From contig NZ_JBFTXJ020000017.1 in NCBI RefSeq assembly GCF_041379945.2, positions 1-64,000 on the forward strand: 64,000 bases of DNA. The letters are read 5' to 3'. Every line of letters starts with the position of its first letter. Positions within the stretch are counted from its first letter, which is position 1. Made by a program: the position numbers and the translations under genes. The notes beneath the pieces are model-generated. The model worked only from the letters and a program-made list of their open reading frames with translations. It did no database searches and was not told the DNA's origin. Below, in pieces: positions 34,217-43,200 of the stretch. This DNA comes from Aneurinibacillus sp. REN35 (GTDB lineage Bacteria > Bacillota > Bacilli > Aneurinibacillales > Aneurinibacillaceae).

Positions 34217-35206
34217 ATGAAATATTATCGCGCTATGATGTATGCGGTGTTTGTTGTTTGTCTTCTTGCGGGCTGTTCAGTATCATCGCCGGAGCGAGAA
34301 CCTCTGCGTGTCGGTATTTTGGTAGCTGGGGATGCACGCCTGGAGAAAGCGGAAGGAATGAAGCAGGGGCTGCGTGATCTAGGGATGCAGGAGAAGGAAG
34401 TTATCTATAAAATCTACAACGCCAAAAACGACATCCGAGAGTTAACGAGGCAGGCGCAAAAGCTGGCAGGAGAGAATGTGGATGTGGTGGTAGGAACAGG
34501 TGTAGCGGAAGGGATGGCTCTTGCACAAGAGATGAAGAACGCCACCCGTAAGCCTGTCGTGCTAATTGGTGTTGCCTCTCCCTATGCTTCTGAGATTCAG
34601 TCGCTTTGCCAAAGGAAGGGAATTTCTGTTGCGGGTGTAGAGAATGGCCATATCGCTCTGACACCGAAGCGAATGGAACTTTTACGGCTTGCTTTTCCGC
34701 ACAGGGATCAGATGGTTGTATTATATGATCCGAATGTCAAGGCAAGCGAGTGGGCGTTGGTGCTTGCAAAGGAGACAGCGAATCAACAAGGGTATGCTAT
34801 TGATACGATGCCTGTCGGAGAGGATGCGGATATCAAAAGATTGTATGAAAGAAGCTTTACGAAGCACGAATCTATCCTTATACTACCCAGTCATTATATC
34901 GAAGCGCAGACCGCAGCCATCCAGCAGCTTTCTTTGCAGCGAAAGGTACCGGTAATGGGATTGAATGAAGCACAGGTAAAGGCAGGCTATACCTTATCGT
35001 ACGGTGTATCATATGAACATCAAGGCTATCAGGCAGCTAAGCTGCTGCTTCGTATGGTAGGAGAAGAACTAAGGGGAGGCATTCCATTTGAGATGCCTGA
35101 CATTGTCGCGTTAAAGATTAATTTTGCCACGGTAGATAAAATTGGTGAGTCCGTATCTAAAATCGGAATGAGCTACGGTGATGATGTGTTTACGGGAGGA
35201 GAGTGA
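34217..35206 (+). CDS. ABC-type substrate-binding lipoprotein of a sensory system
   Basis: 329 residues. A lipobox (VCLLAGCS, lipid on Cys near 20) is followed by a two-lobed periplasmic-binding fold of the ABC_sub_bind (PF04392, TrpX-like) type: LRVGILVAGDARLEKAEGMKQGLRDLG and VDVVVGTGVAEGMALAQEM. No ABC permease or ATPase gene follows. Instead the sensor kinase starts 4 bases after the stop, so the protein probably presents a ligand to the kinase. The ligand may be a sulfur compound, judging from the target gene downstream; that is inference. Confidence 0.82.
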   Translation: MKYYRAMMYAVFVVCLLAGCSVSSPEREPLRVGILVAGDARLEKAEGMKQGLRDLGMQEKEVIYKIYNAKNDIRELTRQAQKLAGENVDVVVGTGVAEGMALAQEMKNATRKPVVLIGVASPYASEIQSLCQRKGISVAGVENGHIALTPKRMELLRLAFPHRDQMVVLYDPNVKASEWALVLAKETANQQGYAIDTMPVGEDADIKRLYERSFTKHESILILPSHYIEAQTAAIQQLSLQRKVPVMGLNEAQVKAGYTLSYGVSYEHQGYQAAKLLLRMVGEELRGGIPFEMPDIVALKINFATVDKIGESVSKIGMSYGDDVFTGGE

Positions 35207-35210
35207 AAAG

Positions 35211-37415
35211 ATGGATATCTCCCGTATTCCGTGGTTTCATAGGATCAAGGTTCGCGTACTGTTGGTAGGTATGCTTATGTCTGTGATTCCGGCTCTTGTA
35301 ATCGGTATGTACATTATATATGTAACGAAGCATGACCTGGAAAAAAGCGTTCAATCGCAAAATGAAGCGGTTGCGGAGCGATATGCACAGCAGTTGAATT
35401 TCTTCCTGTTTCGCACAGAAGAAAGATTGAAAACGGCGCGTTTTTCACTGCTGGCATCCCATACAGCGGAGGATAAGCAGGCGATTTTGTATCGAATGCT
35501 CAAAAAAATCCCGCTCGCTGAAGAGGCTGTTGTGTTTGATGACCGGGGGAGAGTAGAGTATGGAGAACATCGTTTCTTGGTCATGGACAAACTGCAGGAG
35601 AAAGAATGGCAGACAGACGCCCTGCTCCTCACATTAACGCAGAAGAAAGAGTATTATAGCCCGGTTCAATTCCAAGCGGATCACATACCGTATCTGCAAG
35701 TGGCTGTTCCTATTTTTTCGGAAGACGGAAAAACATTCTTAGGCGGTGTGGGTGTAAAAGTGCGCTTGCAAAGTCTCTTTACACAGCTTGAAGAGCTTGG
35801 CAATAAGAAGAAACAGGTCGCGTTCATTGTGGATGCTAAAGGAACGCTGATTACACATAGTGATTTTTCATCCATATTGCAGGAGAAGAAGGTTAACCAT
35901 AGCTTTATTGTTAAGCATTTTATGGATAAAGGCAGCGCGGCTGCTCTCCCCATCCCGAATCGTTATGAGAACAGCGAGCAGGAAGAAGTGCTTGGGGTAT
36001 ATTCAATCGTGTCGCGAACCGGATGGGGTATTGTAGTGGAGGAACCAATAGAGAGTGCCTTTGCTTCGATCTGGGCATTGTTCTTAAAATTGCTTGCCTT
36101 TTTATTTCTGATCATTCTGGCAGCCTTCTTAATTAGCATCTTGCTGGGGTTGTCCTTTACGAAGCCGATTGAATACTTGGAGCGGGCTGTGCGAAGCGTA
36201 GGACGTGTACAGACAAGAGAGCCGGTATTTACTACACGCAAGGATGAGCTTGGCCGCTTGATTACGGTTTTTGGTGAGATGACGGAACGCTTGGATAGTC
36301 AAGCGAAAAAGCTGCTGCAGGAAAAAGAGAGACTCGATGCAATTGTAGGGGGAATGGGCATCGGACTTGCGTTATTAACGAAGGATTGTCGTATTGTGTG
36401 GAAGAATCCGGTTCTCTCGGATTGGATTGAGGGTGAAGGTGCGCAGACAGACACGCTCTGCTATCAGACATTGAAGGGAACACCTGTTACCTGTAAACGG
36501 TGTCCGCTTCAAGGAAGCAAGGCGGAAGGGATAAATGCTGATATTATTACGCATTTGTCCCTGATGAACAAAGAGAAGGTCTTTAGGCATAACGTATATC
36601 CGCTTCGCCATGTTGCTGAAGGAGAGCCGGATTATCTGCTTGTGATTGAAGATATTACAGAACAGAGAAAGATGGAAGAGATTGCGGTACAGGCAGACAA
36701 GCTATCTGCCCTTGGATTAATGGCATCCGGTTTTGCGCATGAGATTAATAATCCGCTCGCTACCATTCAGGTGTATGCCGAGGATTTAGCGGATCAGACC
36801 GCAGCAGGACAACAGCATGGAGATGATGTGGAGGAGTATTTGCGTATTATCTGCAAAAATGTAAACAGGGCAAAGGAAATTACGCAAAAACTGTTGAATT
36901 TCTCGCGGAAATCGGAGTGGCGGGAGGAGAATATTCATGTGCCAACGGTATGCCAGGAGAGCATATCTCTTCTTGCTTATGCATTTAGCAAAAAGCAAGT
37001 GGAGATATCCTGTACAGTTGAACCAGAGATCCCGTATATTAGAGGCGATGCGCTGCAGTTAACACAAGTCCTTATTAATCTTCTACAAAATGCTCTTGAT
37101 GCGGTGGACAGGGGAGGAACGGTTCGCATTATGGTTAGCTCCACAGCACAAAACGTTCAGATTGCCGTCATAGATGATGGGAGCGGCATTGATCCTTCTG
37201 ATGTAGGAAAAGTATTCGACCCCTTTTTTACAACAAAGCCTGTGGGTCAGGGAACCGGACTTGGGCTGTCGATTTGCTACGGTATGATTACAAGAATGGG
37301 AGGAAGCATTGCAGTACAAAGCGCCGCGCCGCAGGGAACTGCCATACGGATTATTCTTCCGGCAGTTCAAAGGGAGGGATTGGATGGGTACAAAAATACG
37401 GATACTTGTAGTTGA
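35211..37415 (+). CDS. Sensor histidine kinase (extracytoplasmic sensor, HAMP, PAS, kinase)
   Basis: 734 residues: helix 1 (about 17-37), a large extracytoplasmic Cache-like part (about 40-280), helix 2 (about 290-318), HAMP, a PAS domain (about 385-480) containing CYQTLKGTPVTCKRCPL with four cysteines, HisKA with FAHEINNPLATIQVYAEDL (His near 513) and the ATPase with NLLQNALDAV, DDGSGI and GTGLGLSICYG. ATG 35211 follows gggaggaga that overlaps the end of the lipoprotein gene. The PAS cysteine motif occurs in redox-type sensor kinases and may bind metal or react with thiols; unproven. Confidence 0.92.
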   Translation: MDISRIPWFHRIKVRVLLVGMLMSVIPALVIGMYIIYVTKHDLEKSVQSQNEAVAERYAQQLNFFLFRTEERLKTARFSLLASHTAEDKQAILYRMLKKIPLAEEAVVFDDRGRVEYGEHRFLVMDKLQEKEWQTDALLLTLTQKKEYYSPVQFQADHIPYLQVAVPIFSEDGKTFLGGVGVKVRLQSLFTQLEELGNKKKQVAFIVDAKGTLITHSDFSSILQEKKVNHSFIVKHFMDKGSAAALPIPNRYENSEQEEVLGVYSIVSRTGWGIVVEEPIESAFASIWALFLKLLAFLFLIILAAFLISILLGLSFTKPIEYLERAVRSVGRVQTREPVFTTRKDELGRLITVFGEMTERLDSQAKKLLQEKERLDAIVGGMGIGLALLTKDCRIVWKNPVLSDWIEGEGAQTDTLCYQTLKGTPVTCKRCPLQGSKAEGINADIITHLSLMNKEKVFRHNVYPLRHVAEGEPDYLLVIEDITEQRKMEEIAVQADKLSALGLMASGFAHEINNPLATIQVYAEDLADQTAAGQQHGDDVEEYLRIICKNVNRAKEITQKLLNFSRKSEWREENIHVPTVCQESISLLAYAFSKKQVEISCTVEPEIPYIRGDALQLTQVLINLLQNALDAVDRGGTVRIMVSSTAQNVQIAVIDDGSGIDPSDVGKVFDPFFTTKPVGQGTGLGLSICYGMITRMGGSIAVQSAAPQGTAIRIILPAVQREGLDGYKNTDTCS

Positions 37416-38721
37416 TGATGAACCGGAATTATTGAATTTACTTATGCGTCGAATGGGGAGAAAGGGTCATCAGGCAGAGGCGGCTGCTTCAGCAGAGGAG
37501 GCCGTCTCGCTTCTTGCGGGTACTTCTTTTGATGTGGGGATATATGATATTAAGCTGCCGGGCATGAATGGAGTTGAACTGCTGAAATATACGAAGGAAA
37601 AGCAGCCGAGCATGGAGGTCATCATGCTGACAGGGCACGGTACACTAGAGACAGCCATCGAGTCCATGAAAATAGGGGCATATGACTATATTAGTAAACC
37701 GTATGCTTTATCTGAATTGGAAGCGGTGTTAGACAAAGCATTTGAGAAAAAACAGCTAAGTGAAACAAATACCGGGCTTAAACGTGTTTTATTGTCAAAA
37801 GAAAAGCAGTTTTCCATGGTTGGTGAAAGCTTATGTATGAAGCGTCTCATGGAATTAACGCAAAGGCTTGCCAGCAGTGAGATCCCGGTGCTGATTGAAG
37901 GAGAGAGCGGTACTGGGAAAGAACTGGTGGCTCGTGCTCTTCACTTTTGGGGGGATCGAGCTGAAGAGCCGTTTATTACGGTAAATTCAGGAGCCTTGCC
38001 TGAAGGGTTGCTTGAATCTGAATTATTTGGCCATGTGAGAGGTGCATTTACAGGTGCTGTATCCGACAAGAAGGGTATTGTTGAGTTGGCGGATAGAGGT
38101 ACGCTATTTCTTGATGAGATCGGAGAAATGCCGCTCAATGTTCAGGTAAAACTGCTGCGTTTTTTAGAAAGTGAGGAGTTCCGCAGAGTTGGGGACTCGG
38201 CGCTACGATGGGTGAATGTTCGGATTGTGGCGGCAACGAATCGGAATTTGGAGGAAGAAGTAGCCCAGGGGCGCTTTCGGGAAGACTTGTTTTATCGACT
38301 GAATGCTATGCAGCTCTCTGTACCGCCCCTGCGGGAGAGAAAAGAGGATATTCCTCTGTTGGTTGAGCACTTTCTGGAACAGAGAAAGGGAGAGCGGATT
38401 CGGATCGACGCACAGGCGTTATCGATGCTGATGAGGTATGGATTTCCGGGGAATGTAAGGGAGCTGGCTTATATGTTAGAGAGAGGAGCAATTTTGGCGC
38501 GAGAGGATGTTATTACAGCCGAAGATCTGCTTATCCCGCATGCGAGCGGAGCCTTACAGGAGGAAGATCAAGAAGAGTGGCAGCTCACGCTCTCTCAGAT
38601 GGAGCGGCGGCATATTGCGCTTGCAATGGAGCACTGCCAGGGAAACAAAACACGAGCGGCCCGGCTATTGGGGATTAGCGTGCGCAATCTATATCGGAAA
38701 CTGGAAGAATACCAATTGTAA
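37384..38721 (+). CDS. NtrC-type sigma-54 response regulator
   Basis: 445 residues: receiver domain with phospho-acceptor Asp in [12 protein letters not shown] (near 54), AAA+ domain with [11 protein letters not shown] and the GAFTGA loop, and a Fis-type HTH ([25 protein letters not shown]). The start is ATG 37384 after aaagggaggg and overlaps the kinase gene by 32 bases, so kinase and regulator are coupled. A sigma-54 promoter and two palindromic sites follow downstream, ahead of the cytochrome gene, its apparent target. Confidence 0.94.
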   Translation: MGTKIRILVVDDEPELLNLLMRRMGRKGHQAEAAASAEEAVSLLAGTSFDVGIYDIKLPGMNGVELLKYTKEKQPSMEVIMLTGHGTLETAIESMKIGAYDYISKPYALSELEAVLDKAFEKKQLSETNTGLKRVLLSKEKQFSMVGESLCMKRLMELTQRLASSEIPVLIEGESGTGKELVARALHFWGDRAEEPFITVNSGALPEGLLESELFGHVRGAFTGAVSDKKGIVELADRGTLFLDEIGEMPLNVQVKLLRFLESEEFRRVGDSALRWVNVRIVAATNRNLEEEVAQGRFREDLFYRLNAMQLSVPPLRERKEDIPLLVEHFLEQRKGERIRIDAQALSMLMRYGFPGNVRELAYMLERGAILAREDVITAEDLLIPHASGALQEEDQEEWQLTLSQMERRHIALAMEHCQGNKTRAARLLGISVRNLYRKLEEYQL

Positions 38722-38744
38722 GTATTGAACTCGGGTACTAGCTA

Positions 38745-38778
38745 TGTCAATTTGTCTTTATGCTCTGACAAAATGTCA
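38745..38778. promoter_or_regulatory. Candidate binding sites for the NtrC-type regulator
   Basis: Two related sites, TGTCAATTTGTC (38745) and TGACAAAATGTCA (38766), the second a clean palindrome TGACA-AAA-TGTCA. Their centres are about 21 bp apart, two helical turns, and lie 60-90 bp upstream of the sigma-54 promoter. Confidence 0.6.
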
Positions 38779-38788
38779 TAGTAATTGA

Positions 38789-38829
38789 AAGCAGAGAACT
38801 GCACACTCCGTGCGTTCTCTGCTTTTTTT
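38789..38829 (+). terminator. Terminator after the response regulator gene
   Basis: gcagagaac and gttctctgc pair, followed by seven T. It isolates the cytochrome gene's promoter from read-through. Confidence 0.88.
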
Positions 38830-38831
38830 AT

Positions 38832-38848
38832 TTGGCATTGTTTTTGCT
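38832..38848 (+). promoter_or_regulatory. Sigma-54 promoter of the cytochrome c gene
   Basis: TTGGCATTGTTTTTGCT: TTGGCAT at -24, GG to GC spacing of ten and a perfect TTGCT at -12, 52 bp before the start codon. Confidence 0.87.
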
Positions 38849-38899
38849 TATAGCAATAAGTGAGTCACAGAAATTACCGTTTGAGGAGAGTGGAAGCAA

Positions 38900-39820
38900 A
38901 TGTACAAACAGAGAATAAGAAAAGGATATGGAATGACTCTTATGTTATTAGCTGCCTCGGTTGTTTTTGCCGGATGCGGTGCGGCTCCAACAAGCCAGAG
39001 TGAGCCGGCCAAAAACGATGCTAAGCAAACAGCTACTCAAAACGGCGGAGAACAGGCAGCACAGCCCAAGGAGCTCGCATTCAATCCGCCGAAGCTAGAG
39101 GATGCACCAAAGGGAGAACTGGGTGAATCGATTCAGCTCGGTCATAAAATCATTACAGAGACAAAAGCAACCGTGCCGAACAATGTAGGCAACAATCTCT
39201 CATGCATTAGCTGTCATGCCGATGGCGGCACAAATAAAATTGCTTCTCCGCTAGTCGGAGTAACGGCAGCGCACCCGCAGTATCGCGACCGGGAAGGCAA
39301 GGTCATCACGATGGAGGACAGGATTAATGAATGCTTCAGACGAAGCATGAACGGAAAGCCATTGGAAGCTGGTAGTAAAGAAATGACTGCAATGATTTCT
39401 TATCTTACGTATATTTCAACAGGTGTGCCAACAGGTGCTGATATGCCATGGCGTGGGAAAAGCAAAGTATCGTTAGATGGCATCACACCGGATAAAGCAA
39501 ACGGTGAAAAGCTGTATCAGCAGTCCTGTCTGGCTTGTCATGGCGCGAACGGTGAAGGAACAGGCCCGGCTACAGGGCCGGCCGTATGGGGCCAAGACTC
39601 CTTCAACGATGGAGCTGGACTGGCGAGAATTTCCCAGATGACAGGATATATTCAGAAAAACATGCCAAAGGTGGAGATGGGCGGCGTGAAGCCGGGTGGA
39701 TTAAGCAAGCAGCAGGCTGCTGATTTAGCTGCATACTTATTGGCGCAGGAGCGTCCAGAATTTGAGGGCAAGAAAAATGACTGGCCAAAAGGAAACAAAC
39801 CAAAGGATGTAAAATACTAA
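38900..39820 (+). CDS. Dihaem cytochrome c lipoprotein, thiosulfate dehydrogenase (TsdA)-like
   Basis: 306 residues. A lipobox (VVFAGCG) anchors it outside the membrane. Two haem-binding motifs are present: CISCH (near 103) in a domain reading NNVGNNLSCISCHADGG and ITMEDRINECFRRSMNGKPL, and CLACH (near 214). The first domain is strongly reminiscent of TsdA, which interconverts thiosulfate and tetrathionate; SoxA/SoxX-type cytochromes are alternatives. ATG follows gaggagagtggaag. It is controlled by a sigma-54 promoter directly behind the lipoprotein-kinase-regulator genes. Confidence 0.83.
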   Translation: MYKQRIRKGYGMTLMLLAASVVFAGCGAAPTSQSEPAKNDAKQTATQNGGEQAAQPKELAFNPPKLEDAPKGELGESIQLGHKIITETKATVPNNVGNNLSCISCHADGGTNKIASPLVGVTAAHPQYRDREGKVITMEDRINECFRRSMNGKPLEAGSKEMTAMISYLTYISTGVPTGADMPWRGKSKVSLDGITPDKANGEKLYQQSCLACHGANGEGTGPATGPAVWGQDSFNDGAGLARISQMTGYIQKNMPKVEMGGVKPGGLSKQQAADLAAYLLAQERPEFEGKKNDWPKGNKPKDVKY

Positions 39821-39824
39821 AGAA

Positions 39825-39860
39825 AGCAAAAAGCGCCTGAGTCATAGGCGCTTTTTGCTT
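39825..39860 (+). terminator. Terminator after the cytochrome gene
   Basis: agcaaaaagcgcct pairs with aggcgctttttgct; T-rich tail. Confidence 0.85.
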
Positions 39861-39989
39861 GTCTGGAATAGAAAACATGCAACCATTTTGCCGCCTTTCC
39901 GTATGTATTGTAGGTGAGAGACAAAGTTAATCTCTGCATTGGTTGCAAATCGAGCAGGGAGTTACTAAAGAGGAGGCAAGAAAGGCAAG

Positions 39990-40874
39990 ATGTTCAAACG
40001 GATCGGGTTGTTTGTGCTGGTAAATGCGCTGGTGATTGTTACCATCGGCATTGTGACCAGTCTCTTGGGCGTGCGGGGATATGTCACGTCTCAAGGAATT
40101 GATTTTAGTTCGCTGCTTATTTTTAGCGGTGTCGTCGGCTTCTCGGGAGCCTTAATTTCTTTAGCGCTATCTAGAGTAATGGCGAAGTGGACGATGGGTG
40201 TTCGTGTGATCGATCCGAACGGACCGATGCATCCGACAGAAAAAGCGCTGCTTGATGAAGTATACAGCCTGGCACGTAAAGCGGGTATGAAGACGATGCC
40301 GCAGGTTGGGATTTATGATTCAATGGAAGTAAACGCATTCGCAACCGGACCGAGTAAAAGTCGTTCGCTCGTTGCGGTATCAAGCGGGCTTTTAGAGCGG
40401 ATGGACGATGATGCGGTGTCCGGTGTGCTGGCACATGAAATTGCGCATATTGTGAATGGAGATATGGTGACGATGACGCTCTTACAGGGTGTAATCAACA
40501 CATTTGTCGTATTTCTCTCCCGTATTTGTGCATATATTGCTTCTCGTTTTGTGCGGGAAGATGTGGCGCCGGTTGTTCATTTCGTTGCGGTCATTATATT
40601 TGATATCCTATTCTCGATTCTTGGGAGTATTGTTGTCATGGCGTTCTCACGTTATCGCGAATACCATGCAGATGCAGGCGGTGCACGTCTTGCAGGAAAA
40701 GAAAAGATGGTGCATGCGCTGCAATCTCTTCGACAAACGGTACAGCTGGTGGATACGGAGCAGCAATCGGTAGCTGCCCTTAAAATTAGCGGCAAAAAGG
40801 GTAGATTCCTCGGCTTGTTTGCGAGCCACCCGGATTTAGAAGATCGCATTGCCCGTCTGCAGGCTGGAAAGTAA
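39990..40874 (+). CDS. htpX: Membrane zinc metalloprotease HtpX
   Basis: 294 residues with two N-terminal and two central membrane helices. The zinc motif [12 protein letters not shown] (HExxH near 150) and the third ligand region [17 protein letters not shown] are intact. HtpX degrades misfolded membrane proteins and is stress related. ATG follows gaggaggcaag. Single gene with its own terminator. Confidence 0.94.
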   Translation: MFKRIGLFVLVNALVIVTIGIVTSLLGVRGYVTSQGIDFSSLLIFSGVVGFSGALISLALSRVMAKWTMGVRVIDPNGPMHPTEKALLDEVYSLARKAGMKTMPQVGIYDSMEVNAFATGPSKSRSLVAVSSGLLERMDDDAVSGVLAHEIAHIVNGDMVTMTLLQGVINTFVVFLSRICAYIASRFVREDVAPVVHFVAVIIFDILFSILGSIVVMAFSRYREYHADAGGARLAGKEKMVHALQSLRQTVQLVDTEQQSVAALKISGKKGRFLGLFASHPDLEDRIARLQAGK

Positions 40875-40887
40875 ACGAACAAAAGAG

Positions 40888-40923
40888 AAACGACCCGAAG
40901 CATACGGCTTGGGTCGTTTTTTT
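40888..40923 (+). terminator. Terminator after htpX
   Basis: aaacgaccc pairs with gggtcgttt with extra inner pairing (aagc/gctt), followed by T7. Confidence 0.85.
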
Positions 40924-40972
40924 GCTGTCCATGACAGCCTGAGAAGCAGCGAAAGCCTTCATACGCTGCTGC

Positions 40973-41329
40973 TTATGGGTACATGTATGTGGCCGTGCGT
41001 TCGTTTTTCGGAATGCCTGACAGCGGCTGCCCCTCTTTATAGTAGAGGGAGTGCGTAAGCGGAATGTAGAAAATATGGATCGTATCATATCCGTGCTGGC
41101 GCAGCATCTGATACAGGCTTGCGGCCAAAGCGTCGTGTTTCTCCTGTTCCCGTTGAAACATCAGAATCTCTAAGGTAGGAGGCGTGTCGGTAATGAGTTC
41201 GATGGGAAGAAGCTCGATTTTGACAATGTCCTGTGGAATTTCAATGATCCGGGCCACTTCCTTAATCAGCATAGGGGCCATGTCCTGAAGCGATTGTTTA
41301 CGGACCCCTTTAAAGCGTAAGATTGGCAT
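40973..41329 (-). CDS. DUF1904 family protein
   Basis: 118 residues. The start MPILRFKGVRKQSLQDMAPMLIKEVARI and the ELLPIELI segment fit DUF1904, a tautomerase-like small family of Bacillales with no known function. The ATG lies after aggaacagc, a weak ribosome site. It is the last minus-strand gene downstream of the kdp genes, 71 bp after the kdpD-like gene, so it may be co-transcribed by read-through. Confidence 0.75.
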   Translation of the reverse strand: MPILRFKGVRKQSLQDMAPMLIKEVARIIEIPQDIVKIELLPIELITDTPPTLEILMFQREQEKHDALAASLYQMLRQHGYDTIHIFYIPLTHSLYYKEGQPLSGIPKNERTATYMYP

Positions 41330-41400
41330 ACTGCTGTTCCTTTCATTCGCAGGAGAATCCCGCTGCGTTACATGTTCTTCTCTTCCATTATATCACTCTT

Positions 41401-42555
41401 TTATTCCCGGTGGTCTACACCATCTGCTACGATGAGAATGTCAACGTGCCGCGTGTATTTCATAATCCGGTTAACGATCGACCCTTTCGTAATTTCTTCC
41501 CAACGCGAACGGGCGGATTGTCCGAGCACGATCTGTGTGATCCCTTTTTCATTGGTGAAGTCGATAATGATCTGTTCAGGCTTGCGTCCGGCTGAGGCGC
41601 GGATGTGAAACTCCGCATGCAGGTCTTTTGCGATATCCTCCAATACCCGCATTTGTTTCCTGGTACACGTATCCATTTTTTGCACGGGAACAAGGGGAAT
41701 GTTTAAGATGTAGAGCTGGCATTTCAAACGGCTTGCGATGCGCCATCCTCGGCGGATGAGACGCTCCGCATTCGGTCGGTAATTGACGCAGACAAGGATT
41801 TTTTCATTGGCACCCTTCATGCCGTCAATGCCTTTTTCCTGCTTGTAAGATTCTAATCGTTCATCCACATCATCAGCGACTTCTCGGAGGGCAATTTCCC
41901 GCAAGGCATTTAGATTGCCGGGACGAAAAAAGTTGTTCAGCGATTGTTCAATTTTTTCCGGCTTATAAATGAGCCCTGACGTAAGGCGCTCTCGCAGCTT
42001 TTCGGGTGAGGTGTCAATAAGCTGAATTTCATTTGCCTTATCAAGCATCCAATCCGGTACGCGCTCCCGTACCTTAATCCCTGTGAGTTGTTCCACTGTA
42101 TCATTTAAGCTCTCAAGGTGCTGGATATTCATAGCTGTAATCACGTTAATGCCAGCCCTGACGAGTGCCATGACATCTTCATATCGTTTTTTGTGGGTGG
42201 AGCCAGGAACATTCGTATGGGCCAATTCATCGACAATCACATAAGATGGACGTCGAGCAAGCAAGCCCTCAAGGTCCATCTCTTCGAATTCTTTTTCTTT
42301 ATATACAACTTTTTTTAATGGGAAAATCGGCAGCTTCCCAATCTGTGTGGCCGTTTCCACTCGGCCGTGTGTCTCGATTAGGCCAATGACAATATCGATG
42401 CCTTTCTCGAGCATTTCGTTGCCTTCTTTAAGCATCATGTAGGTCTTACCTACGCCGGGAGCAGCGCCGATAAAAATTTTCAAATAGCCGTGCTGTTCTT
42501 TTTCAATCATTTGTAAGAAATCTTCCGGCGTCTTTTTTTTGCCTTCCTGACGCAT
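41401..42555 (-). CDS. kdpD: KdpD N-terminal sensory protein without kinase domain
   Basis: 384 residues, against roughly 900 for full-length KdpD. It contains the KdpD domain with Walker A GAAPGVGKTYMML (about 32-44), the segment VDELAHTNVPGSTHKKRY, and a C-terminal universal-stress (Usp) domain (about 255-380, GQSARSRWEEITKGSI). The four membrane helices and the histidine kinase part are absent, and no kdpE is nearby. Such short forms occur in several Bacillales. It would bind nucleotide or c-di-AMP and affect the transporter rather than signal by phosphorylation; that is inference. Confidence 0.9.
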   Translation of the reverse strand: MRQEGKKKTPEDFLQMIEKEQHGYLKIFIGAAPGVGKTYMMLKEGNEMLEKGIDIVIGLIETHGRVETATQIGKLPIFPLKKVVYKEKEFEEMDLEGLLARRPSYVIVDELAHTNVPGSTHKKRYEDVMALVRAGINVITAMNIQHLESLNDTVEQLTGIKVRERVPDWMLDKANEIQLIDTSPEKLRERLTSGLIYKPEKIEQSLNNFFRPGNLNALREIALREVADDVDERLESYKQEKGIDGMKGANEKILVCVNYRPNAERLIRRGWRIASRLKCQLYILNIPLVPVQKMDTCTRKQMRVLEDIAKDLHAEFHIRASAGRKPEQIIIDFTNEKGITQIVLGQSARSRWEEITKGSIVNRIMKYTRHVDILIVADGVDHRE

Positions 42556-42568
42556 AGCCTAAACCTCC

Positions 42569-42605
42569 AAAAGCCGCAGGCTGAGTGCAGCCTGCGGCTT
42601 GTTTT
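42569..42605 (-). terminator. Intrinsic hairpin between kdpC and kdpD
   Basis: aagccgcaggct pairs with agcctgcggctt; on the minus strand it is followed by tttt. It lies directly after kdpC and should lower expression of the kdpD-like gene relative to kdpFABC. Confidence 0.8.
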
Positions 42606-43175
42606 CTATTGTTTGCCCTGCTTTTGCAGAGCGATATTCAAGTGTAGTACATTCACACGCGGCTCACCGAAAATACCTAGCTGCCTGCCCTCAGTATGTT
42701 CGTCAACGAGTGCCGCAAGCGCTTGAGTGCTCATGCCGGTAGCCTTAGCAATGCGTGGAATCTGCGCTTTGGCCGCTTCCGGTGAGAGATGCGGATCGAA
42801 GCCGGATGCGGACGTTGTCAGCAGATCGGCAGGAATATTTCCGGATAGGGCCGCGTTTTCTTTACTTGCAGTCTTGGCTGCTTCTTGTATTCCCTTGATA
42901 TAGTCTTCAGAAGCTACAGCGATATTGGTAGCTGCCGAAGCGGTCGGGTCGTAGGATGCGGCGGACAGGCGTGGATGGAACAATCCTTGTGATGTAAATT
43001 CTTGGGCCAACAGCTCTGAACCCACTGCCTTTCCATCCTTTTCAACAATGCTTCCCTGTGCCTGGTGTGGGAATATAACTTGTGCAATGCCGGTGGTAAG
43101 AAGCGGATAGAACAGGCCGCATATAAGCATCAGCACGATAGATGAGCGTAGGGCGACAAGTAATGACTTCATCAT
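42606..43175 (-). CDS. kdpC: Potassium-transporting ATPase subunit KdpC
   Basis: 189 residues with one N-terminal helix (SSIVLMLICGLFYPLLTTGIAQVIFP) and the conserved NPEASxDPHLSPEAA-like part, here SASGFDPHLSPEAAKAQIPRIA. It stabilises the KdpA-KdpB contact and raises ATP affinity. ATG 43175 lies 25 bp downstream of kdpB. Confidence 0.95.
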   Translation of the reverse strand: MMKSLLVALRSSIVLMLICGLFYPLLTTGIAQVIFPHQAQGSIVEKDGKAVGSELLAQEFTSQGLFHPRLSAASYDPTASAATNIAVASEDYIKGIQEAAKTASKENAALSGNIPADLLTTSASGFDPHLSPEAAKAQIPRIAKATGMSTQALAALVDEHTEGRQLGIFGEPRVNVLHLNIALQKQGKQ

Positions 43176-43200
43176 CTTCTCCTCATTTCCTTTTGTCGAA

